From positions 1 through 9,251 of the forward strand of contig JAEOSR010000081.1 in assembly GCA_016840285.1 (NCBI GenBank): 9,251 nt of DNA. Direction: 5' to 3'. This stretch comes from Candidatus Hodarchaeota archaeon. Lineage in GTDB: Archaea > Asgardarchaeota > Heimdallarchaeia > Hodarchaeales > Hodarchaeaceae. The notes beneath the pieces are model-generated. The model was not told where the DNA came from. It did no database searches and saw nothing but the letters and a program-made list of their open reading frames with translations. A program made the translations under genes and the position numbers. Below are positions 1-6,321 of the stretch, in pieces. How positions within the stretch are numbered: the stretch's first letter is position 1; every line of letters begins with the position of its first letter.

Positions 1-62
1 ACTAGCCTAATTCTCTTGAGCTTGAGTTTTCCCTGCAGAGATCTAAAATTATTAAAAACCAT
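1..62 (-). CDS. Possible 5' end of a divergent gene running off the left edge
   Basis: On the minus strand an ATG at 62 opens a frame that stays open to the window edge: 20 codons, basic, beginning MVFNNFRSLQGKLK. A TATA-like stretch (TATAATATT on the minus strand, about 89-97) lies at a suitable distance for a start just before this ATG, so a gene divergent from the hydrolase at 127 is possible. Twenty codons is too short to identify a family, and the plus strand is also open in one frame from 1 to 84 without resemblance to anything known. The assignment rests only on the start codon, the open frame and the promoter spacing. Confidence 0.2.
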   Translation of the reverse strand, partial: MVFNNFRSLQGKLKLKRIRL

Positions 63-77
63 TTTTGAACATTCAAG

Positions 78-87
78 TATAAATTAA
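78..87 (+). promoter_or_regulatory. TATA-like box for the TPR/hydrolase gene
   Basis: TATAAATTAA lies about 45 bases before the ATG at 127. Archaeal TATA boxes are centred about 26 bases before the transcription start, which predicts a start near 105-110 and a leader of roughly 17-22 bases. An out-of-frame ATG at 111 opens a nine-codon frame (111-140) that overlaps the real start; it is probably incidental. No Shine-Dalgarno sequence is visible before 127. Confidence 0.35.
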
Positions 88-126
88 GAATATTATAGAT
101 CAAAACTCAAATGAGATTGGTTAATA

Positions 127-1077
127 ATGAAATCGGATGATAGATTAAGATATAGAGCACTTCAAAGAAAATCTACTAAATTATATAATACAGGAAAATA
201 TGAGGAAGCCATGAATATTGATAGAGATCTAGTGAAAGAATTTCCTGAATTGAAAACTGCGATTTATTATTCAATGATGGCAACTGCATCAAAGATGAAG
301 GATTATAAACTTTCATGTGAATTCCTAAAAGAGATATTAGATGAAGGCGGTTGGTATTCCGAGCTGATTCTACGACAAAGTCCTTCATTAGATCCTCTTC
401 AAAGTATGCCTGAATTTGAGGACTTGGTTAATCTAAGTGTGAGTCGATCCAAGCAACTTTCAAAAACTGAAAATATAACGGTTATTCCAGATAACACTGA
501 CCCTCCATTTCCTTTAATGCTTAGTTTGCATGGAGGTGGAGGCTTTATTACGGATGAATATGAATATTGGAAGCCAATTGTAGATCAGGGATATATTCTA
601 GGAATACCTCGTTCTACTAACGTGTACTGGTCAGGATTAGATAGTGCATATTGGCCAGATTATTTATCATCAGTAAAAGAAATTAGATATTATATTGATA
701 AAATAAACCACAATGATATTATTGATTTCAAACGTCTTTTTCTTGGAGGATTTTCCCAAGGGGGAGGAGTTGCAGTTCAAATGGCATTAACTGGGGATAT
801 TCCTGCATGTGGTTTTGTTGTTGTAGCTCCTGGAGGAGGAATGATTGATGAACCTGATAAATGGCAATCTCTGATCGATGAAACTAAAAATCATGAGTTA
901 CGTGGTATGATCATTCGGGGTACAGAAGATCTAGCGATTCCTAGGGATAAATTACATGATCTTGTTAAAATGTTGAATAATAATGGAATTCCCTGTAAGT
1001 TCCTTGAGTACCCTGGTCTTGGCCACTGGTATCCCCCTGATCTGGTTGATATGGTAACTTCTTCTAACTGGTTCTGA
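127..1077 (+). CDS. Alpha/beta hydrolase (esterase-like) with N-terminal TPR-like helical domain
   Basis: The protein has 316 residues. Residues about 5-110 are helical and TPR-like (NTGKYEEAMNIDRDLVKEFPE, then a second helix pair), ending in DPLQSMPEFEDLV, which resembles the 'TPR end-of-group' segment placed before some predicted esterases. The rest is a cytosolic alpha/beta hydrolase. It has an HGGGG oxyanion-hole motif at 135-139, the nucleophile elbow GFSQGG with Ser210, a likely acid Asp268 in RGTEDLAIP, and a catalytic His300 in GLGHWYP. GFSQGG and the overall order resemble the phospholipase/carboxylesterase and dienelactone-hydrolase group, so an ester or short-chain lipid substrate is likely but not specified. 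The triad is complete, so the enzyme should be active. There is no signal peptide or membrane segment. It appears monocistronic; the TPR-like part may bind a partner or gate the substrate. Confidence 0.88.
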   Translation: MKSDDRLRYRALQRKSTKLYNTGKYEEAMNIDRDLVKEFPELKTAIYYSMMATASKMKDYKLSCEFLKEILDEGGWYSELILRQSPSLDPLQSMPEFEDLVNLSVSRSKQLSKTENITVIPDNTDPPFPLMLSLHGGGGFITDEYEYWKPIVDQGYILGIPRSTNVYWSGLDSAYWPDYLSSVKEIRYYIDKINHNDIIDFKRLFLGGFSQGGGVAVQMALTGDIPACGFVVVAPGGGMIDEPDKWQSLIDETKNHELRGMIIRGTEDLAIPRDKLHDLVKMLNNNGIPCKFLEYPGLGHWYPPDLVDMVTSSNWF

Positions 1078-1130
1078 ATGTAAGAAAATTCGCTTGATGA
1101 GTAATCGTCAATATATGAAATCCTCAAATT

Positions 1131-1143
1131 GGGGAGGGTGGCG
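1131..1143 (+). promoter_or_regulatory. Strong Shine-Dalgarno-like site before a small ORF
   Basis: GGGGAGGGTGGCG directly precedes the ATG at 1144, with GGAGG at 1133-1137 and a six-base spacer. It is one of the two best ribosome-binding-site matches in the window and is unusually G-rich for its surroundings. It is the main reason to consider the 34-codon frame that follows. Confidence 0.3.
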
Positions 1144-1248
1144 ATGATTATATCTAGGGCAATCTTAAGCTTATATAATAGATGTGCAATAATCTACGAA
1201 CAATTCCGAAAAAAAGGTGATATAGGAACTAGTATTCATATCAATTGA
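1144..1248 (+). CDS. Possible 34-aa small protein
   Basis: An ATG at 1144 opens 34 codons ending in TGA. The product starts MIISRAILSLYNRC, is mildly basic with a hydrophobic N-terminal half, and matches no family I know. It follows a G-rich Shine-Dalgarno-like sequence at good spacing and starts 66 bases after the stop of the hydrolase gene, so it could be translated from read-through of that transcript. Open frames this short are common by chance in AT-rich DNA, so this is a candidate only. It could also be a remnant of a longer lost gene. Confidence 0.25.
   Translation: MIISRAILSLYNRCAIIYEQFRKKGDIGTSIHIN
1209..1215 (-). terminator. Oligo-T terminator candidate for the Cys-rich protein gene
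   Basis: On the minus strand this is a run of seven T residues, about 60 bases past the stop of the gene that ends at 1278. Archaeal RNA polymerase terminates on such oligo-T tracts without needing a hairpin, and none is obvious here. No second tract of similar strength lies closer to the stop. Confidence 0.35.
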
Positions 1249-1263
1249 CAAGGTTAACTAGTA
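1227..1263. repeat. Pair of 8-bp direct repeats AACTAGTA
   Basis: AACTAGTA occurs at 1227-1234 and 1256-1263, 29 bp apart start to start. Each copy contains the palindrome ACTAGT. The pair lies just beyond the 3' end of the Cys-rich protein gene. At this length it may be chance; no insertion sequence or att-like structure surrounds it. Confidence 0.3.
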
Positions 1264-1277
1264 AAAGGACTAATTTA

Positions 1278-2291
1278 TTATTCTCGAACATATTCTTTCA
1301 TAATCTTATTTGGTATCTCTATAGCAAACTTGCACACCATATCGCCCCACAGAGCAGTTTGCAGTGGTTCTACGTTTATGGGTTGATCAAACATCTCATC
1401 CCAATATAATTTGAAATATCCTCCACTACAATAACAAAAATTCGGAGAGATCTCTCTTTCTGTTCCATCCTTTATTGCTCCCCTCACCCAGGGACAGTAA
1501 CACCAATAATATCGTTTCATGTGATCTGAGTCTGCAGTCAAGAATCTTTTTATTTGATAAGGAACTTTTGTAATTATAATTTCATTATCGTTTCGTACTC
1601 CTGCACCCATTGTAGGGATTGTTTTTACATAATCAAGAACTTCATCATCTACTAATTGGGCAAACATTGCTGTTCCATCGTTTCTATGTTGCTCAACTTC
1701 ATTCACGAATTCTTGATTCTTGATTTTGAGAAATTTATCCAAATCCTTTAACTCACGTAATTTCTCCTTATCCGTTCCAACTGGTTGACCACCATGCAAA
1801 CAGGGTCGAAGCAGCTCTTTTGTTTTTTCTGTTCCTAATTTTTCTTCTAATCTATTCATTACTAATTTTGTCACTTGAGGTTTCTTCTCAGGATGAGCTC
1901 CGAGAGGAGGAATTTCTATATCCTTGAAAATTTCATTTCGGGCTGCTTCTCCATGCCATTCAGCTATTCTGTCATAAAGAGTCTCCATTGCAGAAGAAGA
2001 TTCTGCTATATCAAGCAGCTCTTCAATATGATGGTGTTTTTCGATAAAAGGGAAATATCTCCAGAGTCCAACGATAAGATCTCTAGCTTCTTCTTTATCC
2101 TTTGATGCCAATATGTCTGCATAGTCGATCAATTCTCCATAAGAGAAAGAGGATATCGTCTCATTTTTCTTCTCAAGAAACTGAATGAAATTCTTTATAG
2201 CATTAAGGAAACGGGGTACTTTTTCTTCTTGTACATTGTTCGCTAACAAAAAAGATTTGAACTCTTCAAGTTTATAATTTTCTTCTTCCAT
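1278..2291 (-). CDS. Cys-rich protein of unknown function (DUF6144-like, V4R-like C-terminus)
   Basis: The product has 337 residues from ATG 2291; GTG at 2300 would add three residues. The TATA-like TTATTATAGA (2321-2330, minus) predicts transcription starting near 2300, so ATG 2291 is preferred. Residues about 5-115 are all helical and acidic. The middle (about 127-225) includes the conserved-looking segment RPCLHGGQP with Cys164. The C-terminal part carries two paired-Cys motifs, WCYCPW (Cys264, Cys266) and NFCYCSGG (Cys286, Cys288), and ends in a GDMVCKFAIEIP strand (Cys320). That ending resembles V4R and ATC-hydrolase-type ligand-binding domains. From memory the whole matches an uncharacterised family filed as DUF6144; the name should be checked. 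Metal, cofactor or small-molecule binding is an inference from the cysteines. It has no membrane segment and no obvious operon partner. Confidence 0.72.
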   Translation of the reverse strand: MEEENYKLEEFKSFLLANNVQEEKVPRFLNAIKNFIQFLEKKNETISSFSYGELIDYADILASKDKEEARDLIVGLWRYFPFIEKHHHIEELLDIAESSSAMETLYDRIAEWHGEAARNEIFKDIEIPPLGAHPEKKPQVTKLVMNRLEEKLGTEKTKELLRPCLHGGQPVGTDKEKLRELKDLDKFLKIKNQEFVNEVEQHRNDGTAMFAQLVDDEVLDYVKTIPTMGAGVRNDNEIIITKVPYQIKRFLTADSDHMKRYYWCYCPWVRGAIKDGTEREISPNFCYCSGGYFKLYWDEMFDQPINVEPLQTALWGDMVCKFAIEIPNKIMKEYVRE

Positions 2292-2543
2292 ATCGTTCAC
2301 TTTTCCAGAGAGATAATTTATCTATAATAATTCAGAAGAAAAATATTCCTATCTAGGCAATTGAATATATAGAGCTTTTAGGTCTCTAGTGGTAATTCTT
2401 CGTAAGCCCAAGAAGCTATAATCGAGTTTTCTATCCTTTTTTATCTTTGTATGAATTAGAGTCGTTTTCCACATTCATTAATCTTATAAAGTGTTAATTG
2501 CACAAGTAACGCAAATAACGAAAATATTACTATGAGGTTCTAA

Positions 2544-2557
2544 AACGAACATTCGTT
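2544..2557. promoter_or_regulatory. 14-bp palindrome, candidate operator
   Basis: AACGAA-CA-TTCGTT is a perfect inverted repeat of six-base arms around a two-base centre. It is one of few GC-containing palindromes in an otherwise AT-rich gap. It lies about 125 bp before the predicted transcription start of the lipase-like gene and about 245 bp from that of the Cys-rich protein gene. It is too far upstream to be a simple steric repressor site for either, so it may serve an activator or an unannotated transcript. Confidence 0.35.
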
Positions 2558-2644
2558 CTATTTCAAAACATTTAACCCAAAGGAAAAAATTTACACTAAT
2601 ATTCTTCCCTCTTCTCATTCTTAATTTTTGGTTTTTTTCAATTC

Positions 2645-2650
2645 TTTATA
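2645..2650 (+). promoter_or_regulatory. TATA box that decides the start of the lipase-like gene
   Basis: TTTATA here predicts transcription starting near 2672-2676. The in-frame TTG at 2653 would then lie upstream of the transcript, whereas ATG 2683 follows a leader of about ten bases. This favours ATG 2683 as the real start. Confidence 0.4.
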
Positions 2651-2682
2651 CATTGTCTAAAGTTCCTTTTTCTTCTCTTTCA

Positions 2683-3477
2683 ATGAATGTAGGAACCGAT
2701 TCAGTGGGAACACATGTATATTTTGTACATGGTTACAATGGTAACGATTCCCAATTTTATGATATGATTGACTATCTCAACAGTACGAATTTTTTTGACA
2801 AGAATTCAGATAAAGAGATTAGTCCTCTCTTTTTTAACTATTATGAAAAATATCATAAACTTGGAATGACGAAGACAGAAATTCACAATATTAAGGGAGG
2901 TATTTCCACTTATGCAGAGAATTTTTTTAACCAACTTCGTGAAACGCATGAATTTGCGGAAATTGATATTGTAGCTCATAGTCTTGGTGGTTTGATCGTC
3001 AGGGAGATGTTACGTTCTCACCGGAAGGAGCTTGAACTTTCTGGGATTTCAGTGTTACGAGTCATCACTTTGGGTACTCCTCACCTTGGTACAGAACTAA
3101 TAAATCATCCTCTAACAGAGCAGATTTTATGGTTCTGTGGACACAATTGTGAAACAATGATAGAAAAATCACTTATTCCTGGAAGTGCTTTCCTTACTCA
3201 CCTTAATCAAAATCCAGCTAGTTATATGGAGGATATCGAGTGGTTCTTCGTAGCTGGAGTGTCTTTACATCCACTGGTTTTCTCTGTCCAAGAAACTATC
3301 TTTAATGGCGTTCCTTGTGATGGTTTGGTTGATTGTGAAAGCGCGTTAGCCATTGGACTAGCTTTTGAAACAGCTAATAGGATAATTTTACAGAAAGATC
3401 ATGAACAGCTCGTTTGCGATCCGCAAAATCAGGAATCATACGAATGCATAGATAAGTGGTTGTCGATAGACTACTAG
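2683..3477 (+). CDS. Lipase-like alpha/beta hydrolase
   Basis: The product has 264 residues from ATG 2683; a TTG at 2653 would add ten residues but lies upstream of the predicted transcription start. The fold is alpha/beta hydrolase of the lipase/DUF676-like kind. It shows the first-strand loop FVHGYNGND (His16-Gly20), the nucleophile elbow AHSLGG with Ser100, and LGTPHLG at 130-136, the segment that follows the elbow in triacylglycerol-lipase-like proteins. A likely acid is Asp217 in DGLVD (Asp213 is an alternative) and the His is His240 in KDHEQL. The triad is complete, suggesting hydrolysis of a lipid or other ester. No signal peptide is seen, so it is probably cytosolic. It stands alone on this strand and converges with the MBL gene, with one base between the stops. 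Confidence 0.85.
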   Translation: MNVGTDSVGTHVYFVHGYNGNDSQFYDMIDYLNSTNFFDKNSDKEISPLFFNYYEKYHKLGMTKTEIHNIKGGISTYAENFFNQLRETHEFAEIDIVAHSLGGLIVREMLRSHRKELELSGISVLRVITLGTPHLGTELINHPLTEQILWFCGHNCETMIEKSLIPGSAFLTHLNQNPASYMEDIEWFFVAGVSLHPLVFSVQETIFNGVPCDGLVDCESALAIGLAFETANRIILQKDHEQLVCDPQNQESYECIDKWLSIDY

Positions 3478-3478
3478 C

Positions 3479-4297
3479 CTACATAGGTTTCTTTGGTACT
3501 AAAACTTGAAACTGGGAAAAAGCATAACAAGAATAGGTTTCATATTCTATTAATGATACTGAATTTGATTCAATTTTTTCAAATCCTTCTATTACTTCTT
3601 CTAAGAAGGATCTATCAAGGGGGGTCTGGTTATGAGCTGGGAACAACCTCTCAACAGAGCTAAGTATTTTTTCGAATCTTTTTATCGATTTAATGTACTC
3701 TTGAAGGTTACTTCCAGGGATGTGTGCATATAATGGGCCAGGATAGATAACATCGCCAGTAAATAAGTGCCCCAAGTCATTATTCCACAAACAAATAGAT
3801 CCAGGGGAATGGCCAGGTAAGTGTAAGACTCTTAACTCATATTCACCTATATTTATACTATTACCATCTTTTAACAAGCGAGTGGGATTAGAAGAAAGAA
3901 TGTGATAATCTTTAAGACGAAAACCAGTAGGTAAAGGTCTACTAAGGTTTTCCTCCCTCATTTGAGTTATTAAAAATTCACCTATTACTCCTTGTTTTAT
4001 TTTTTCTGCTTCTGCTTCATGGATAGCGATTTCTTCAAAGAGATGATTTCCTCCAATGTGATCCCAATGGGAATGTGTATTCACCACTTGAATAGGGAGA
4101 TTTGTGTATTGATTTACAATCGATTTAATGTTGCCAACTCCCAATCCCGTGTCAACTAAAATCGCTTCTATTCCTATTATTAAATAACTGATGACCTCTT
4201 CAATATGCCCAGGTTCTAATATAGCGTAGATACCTGGTTGATTTTCATGTTGTTCTTGTTGTACATGGATATCAAACCATTGTTGGGCCATTTTCAT
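3479..4297 (-). CDS. MBL-fold metallo-hydrolase
   Basis: The product has 272 residues from ATG 4297; TTG 4300 and ATG 4291 are alternative in-frame starts. The metallo-beta-lactamase fold is clear from the complete two-metal ligand set: THSHWDH (His75, His77, Asp79, His80), PGHSPGS (His163), FTGD (Asp182) and PAH (His222). Asp49 in LVDTG is the usual first-strand motif. Length and motif order fit the glyoxalase II-like subgroup rather than RNase J or the flavodiiron enzymes. The substrate cannot be told from sequence; a thioester, lactone or similar is possible. It follows the wHTH/zinc regulator gene by 17 bases on the same strand, so the two are probably co-transcribed and this enzyme may belong to that regulator's response. 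No Shine-Dalgarno is obvious; only a weak GATG precedes the start. Confidence 0.88.
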   Translation of the reverse strand: MKMAQQWFDIHVQQEQHENQPGIYAILEPGHIEEVISYLIIGIEAILVDTGLGVGNIKSIVNQYTNLPIQVVNTHSHWDHIGGNHLFEEIAIHEAEAEKIKQGVIGEFLITQMREENLSRPLPTGFRLKDYHILSSNPTRLLKDGNSINIGEYELRVLHLPGHSPGSICLWNNDLGHLFTGDVIYPGPLYAHIPGSNLQEYIKSIKRFEKILSSVERLFPAHNQTPLDRSFLEEVIEGFEKIESNSVSLIEYETYSCYAFSQFQVLVPKKPM

Positions 4298-4314
4298 CAA
4301 TTCATCGTCTAAAA

Positions 4315-4914
4315 TTACCCAAAGAACTTTTCAACGCAATTTGGACATAAAATGATCTTTTCTTCGCCTTCACGTTTGATTTCATGCTCATGAGTCTTAC
4401 AGATCAAATTTTTACACGTATAACAAGATATTCGTGCTTCTTCTGTCCGACAAATATAGCAATATTCACTGGTTGTTGCTGCGCTTTTTACTAGGGATGG
4501 AAATAAGCGCGCCTCAACGACATCTACTATTGTTTGGGGAACATCTTGTCTGTTTAGTTCTTCTTTTAGTATTCGCCATGTATCAATCGTTAGATTCCTT
4601 CTAGTCCATTCTTCTAATTGCTCAGCTAAATTTTGATATTCTTCTTTCGGTTCAACAAGTTGAGCTGGATGCAGAGATACTGCCGGAGTAATGAAAAATT
4701 GTTTGCGGCCATCAAGAATGAGTCCGCTTTCGAATATTAAGTCTGCTTTCAACATAATGTTTAGGTGATGGTTCAGACTTGCCCGACTGAGATCAAATTT
4801 CTTTGCTAATTCACTTTTTGAGATGAATAATTTTTGCAGAATATATTCATACAACTCTAATCGTCTTTCGTTGTCTAATGCTTCAAAAATCGGTTTATAT
4901 TTCTTAAGGGTCAT
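4315..4914 (-). CDS. ArsR-like winged-helix regulator with B-box-like zinc-binding C-terminus
   Basis: The product has 199 residues from ATG 4914; GTG 4932 would add six residues, but a TATA-like stretch centred near 4953 puts the transcript start near 4927, so the ATG is preferred. Residues about 8-85 form a winged-helix domain of ArsR type: ALDNERRLELYEYIL, the recognition-helix segment DLSRASLNHHLNIM, and a wing near LILDGRKQFFIT. A linker helix follows (about 90-145). The C-terminus has nine potential zinc ligands: Cys152, Cys155, Cys164, Cys167, Cys172, His175, His177, Cys190 and Cys193. Their spacing resembles a B-box or other two-zinc cross-brace. It probably binds DNA as a dimer, with the tail sensing a signal or binding a partner (inference). 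It is divergent from the amidohydrolase gene and leads the MBL gene, so both are likely targets. Confidence 0.85.
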   Translation of the reverse strand: MTLKKYKPIFEALDNERRLELYEYILQKLFISKSELAKKFDLSRASLNHHLNIMLKADLIFESGLILDGRKQFFITPAVSLHPAQLVEPKEEYQNLAEQLEEWTRRNLTIDTWRILKEELNRQDVPQTIVDVVEARLFPSLVKSAATTSEYCYICRTEEARISCYTCKNLICKTHEHEIKREGEEKIILCPNCVEKFFG

Positions 4915-4932
4915 CTTGAAATGTTCCCACAC

Positions 4933-4999
4933 AATATTTCACAAAGTTAATTAAAAAATATTCTAGCTTCGATTTTTATTTCAAATGAGGTGAAAAATA
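4933..4999. promoter_or_regulatory. Shared divergent promoter/operator region of regulator and amidohydrolase
   Basis: This 67-bp gap must hold the promoters of both divergent genes. A TATA-like TTAAAAAATATT (4951-4962) suits the plus-strand gene, with transcription starting near 4983. The reverse of 4948-4958 suits the minus-strand gene. Two inverted AT arms, AATATTT (4933-4939) and AAATATT (4956-4962), flank TTAATTAA (4947-4954). These could form an operator for the adjacent winged-helix protein, although AT-rich symmetry also arises by chance. Confidence 0.4.
4987..4993 (+). promoter_or_regulatory. Strong Shine-Dalgarno of the amidohydrolase gene
   Basis: GAGGTGA matches the archaeal anti-Shine-Dalgarno over seven bases and stands six bases before the ATG at 5000. 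It fixes the start codon and shows that this organism uses Shine-Dalgarno initiation for at least some genes, while most others here have short leaders without such a site. Confidence 0.7.
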
Positions 5000-6262
5000 A
5001 TGTCAAGATTAGTATTACGGAATGGAAGTGTATTTGATTCTCCGACTGGAAGGCTTCTTGATGATCGAGCTATTATTATTAAAGACAGACATATACATTG
5101 GACTGGTTCAGATAGTGCTTATGAACAGGATAGTGATGACGAAATAATTGATGTTGAGGGGAAAGTTATCATTCCTGGGCTTATGGATTTACATGTTCAC
5201 CTAGAATATTTACATGAATTTATATATAATATTGAACGAGCGCTTCTTCGCAACAAAGATGCTATGTTTGGGTATTATGCCCTTAAAAACGCACAAGAAC
5301 ACCTCAAAGCGGGGTTTACGACAATTCGTGATTGTGGTTCTCTTACTTTAGCTACACCCTCCCTCCGAAATTTGATTAATAAGGGTGTTTTTCCAGGTCC
5401 AAGATTACTTGTTTCTAACCGTGTTATCTCTCAGTGGGGAAATAAGGAAGAGTTCGGACCACAAGATTGGATCAACATTAAGAGAGAGAAAGAAGAAGTA
5501 ATTAGTGGTGCTGATGGACTCATCCATGCGGTTCGGGAACGGAAAAGAGATGGATCAGATTTCATTAAAACAACTACCACGGGAGGGGTGCTCCACGGCC
5601 AGGAAAGTAAAGTGGAATTTTCTTTGTGGAATAATGAGGAGCTAAAAGCAATGGTAACTGAAGCTGAACGTTTAGGAATGCATGTCGCTACTCATGCTCA
5701 TGGGAGTTTAGGAATTCACAACGCAGTTCAAGCTGGAATTCACACAATTGAACATGGATCAATGATCACGGAGGAAACAGCATCACTGATGACAGAAAAA
5801 GGAACATTTCTGGTTCCAACCCAATCTGCACTTGCACTATTTATGAAATTAACCACAGAGCAAAGGAAGATGTTTCCCCCCGAAGTGGTCAAAAAAGGAG
5901 AATATTTAGCAGGACTAACTATCAAAAATCATACAATGGCTTTTACAAAAGGAGTAAACATTGCTCTGGGAACAGATGCGCCTGTAGCGAGTGATCATGG
6001 TAATTCTTACCAAGAAGTGGTTCTAATGAATAAACACTTGGGAATGACTCCGAATGAAGCTTTGCAAGCAGCAACAATTAATGCTGCTCGCGCTATACGA
6101 ATGGAGGATGAACTTGGTTCTATCGAGAAAGGGAAATTCGCTGATTTAGTGGTTGTCGATGGTAATCCGCTTGAAGATTTAACCATCCTTGAAAAAGCAA
6201 ATCTAGATTATGTGATCAAAGACGGTCAGATAATGACACAACAAGGGAAATTCCTTCATTAA
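5000..6262 (+). CDS. Imidazolonepropionase-like amidohydrolase
   Basis: The product has 420 residues, normal for this family. It is a metal-dependent amidohydrolase (COG1228-like). The N-terminal beta-sandwich leads to IIPGLMDLHVH with His65 and His67. A probable carboxylated lysine is Lys190 in FIKTTTTGG. The next metal ligands are THAHG (His232 or His234) and IEHGS (His252), and Asp326 lies in ALGTDAP. GSIEKGKFADLVVVDGNP near 373-390 closes the sandwich. The complete ligand set predicts a two-metal cyclic-amide or peptide hydrolase. Relatives include prolidase-like Xaa-Pro or N-acyl hydrolases and imidazolonepropionase; with no histidine-degradation neighbours, HutI itself is unlikely. It has a strong ribosome-binding site and is divergent from a winged-helix regulator that probably controls it. 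It appears monocistronic. Confidence 0.88.
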   Translation: MSRLVLRNGSVFDSPTGRLLDDRAIIIKDRHIHWTGSDSAYEQDSDDEIIDVEGKVIIPGLMDLHVHLEYLHEFIYNIERALLRNKDAMFGYYALKNAQEHLKAGFTTIRDCGSLTLATPSLRNLINKGVFPGPRLLVSNRVISQWGNKEEFGPQDWINIKREKEEVISGADGLIHAVRERKRDGSDFIKTTTTGGVLHGQESKVEFSLWNNEELKAMVTEAERLGMHVATHAHGSLGIHNAVQAGIHTIEHGSMITEETASLMTEKGTFLVPTQSALALFMKLTTEQRKMFPPEVVKKGEYLAGLTIKNHTMAFTKGVNIALGTDAPVASDHGNSYQEVVLMNKHLGMTPNEALQAATINAARAIRMEDELGSIEKGKFADLVVVDGNPLEDLTILEKANLDYVIKDGQIMTQQGKFLH

Positions 6263-6321
6263 TGCATCTTCTCAAAACTTGAAATATCCCTATTGAATTC
6301 TTACATGTAGGTTGTTTTATT

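Larger units (their letters stand above)
1078..1277. other. Intergenic gap between converging genes
   Basis: This 200-bp stretch separates the 3' ends of the TPR/hydrolase gene and the Cys-rich protein gene. It contains a possible small ORF with a strong ribosome-binding site (1144-1248), an oligo-A tract that reads as an oligo-T terminator for the minus-strand gene, and two copies of AACTAGTA. I see no tRNA or other structured RNA. Confidence 0.6.
2292..2682. other. Divergent intergenic region with a palindrome and T-rich tract
   Basis: About 390 bp of AT-rich DNA separates the divergent starts of the Cys-rich protein and the lipase-like gene. It holds a promoter for each gene, a 14-bp palindrome at 2544-2557, and a strongly T-rich segment (2599-2647) with a T7 run at 2632-2638. 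The gap is far longer than others in this compact window. A 44-codon minus-strand frame (2484-2618) is present but has no support. I could not fold a tRNA from it; a small RNA is possible but unproven. Confidence 0.55.

Noticed and set aside
111..140. Nine-codon upstream ORF overlapping the start of the TPR/hydrolase gene
   Set aside because: It is very short, has no ribosome-binding site and is likely to arise by chance; the leader is also predicted to start close to it.
891..1127. Minus-strand open frame opposite the 3' end of the TPR/hydrolase gene
   Set aside because: It is a shadow of a well-supported gene with a complete catalytic triad and shows no motif of its own.
1875..2105. Plus-strand open frame inside the Cys-rich protein gene
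   Set aside because: It overlaps a coherent longer gene on the other strand and encodes no recognisable domain.
2376..2440. tRNA-like string (a TAGTGGTAA D-loop look-alike and ATCGAGTTTT resembling a T-loop)
   Set aside because: No acceptor stem or anticodon stem could be paired, and the T-arm lacks GGTTC/GAACC; it is a chance resemblance.
2484..2618. Minus-strand 44-codon frame starting MRRGKN
   Set aside because: It has no ribosome-binding site and no recognisable family, and frames of this length are common by chance in AT-rich DNA.
5740..5925. Minus-strand open frame inside the amidohydrolase gene
   Set aside because: It is antisense to conserved metal-ligand segments and is a chance frame.
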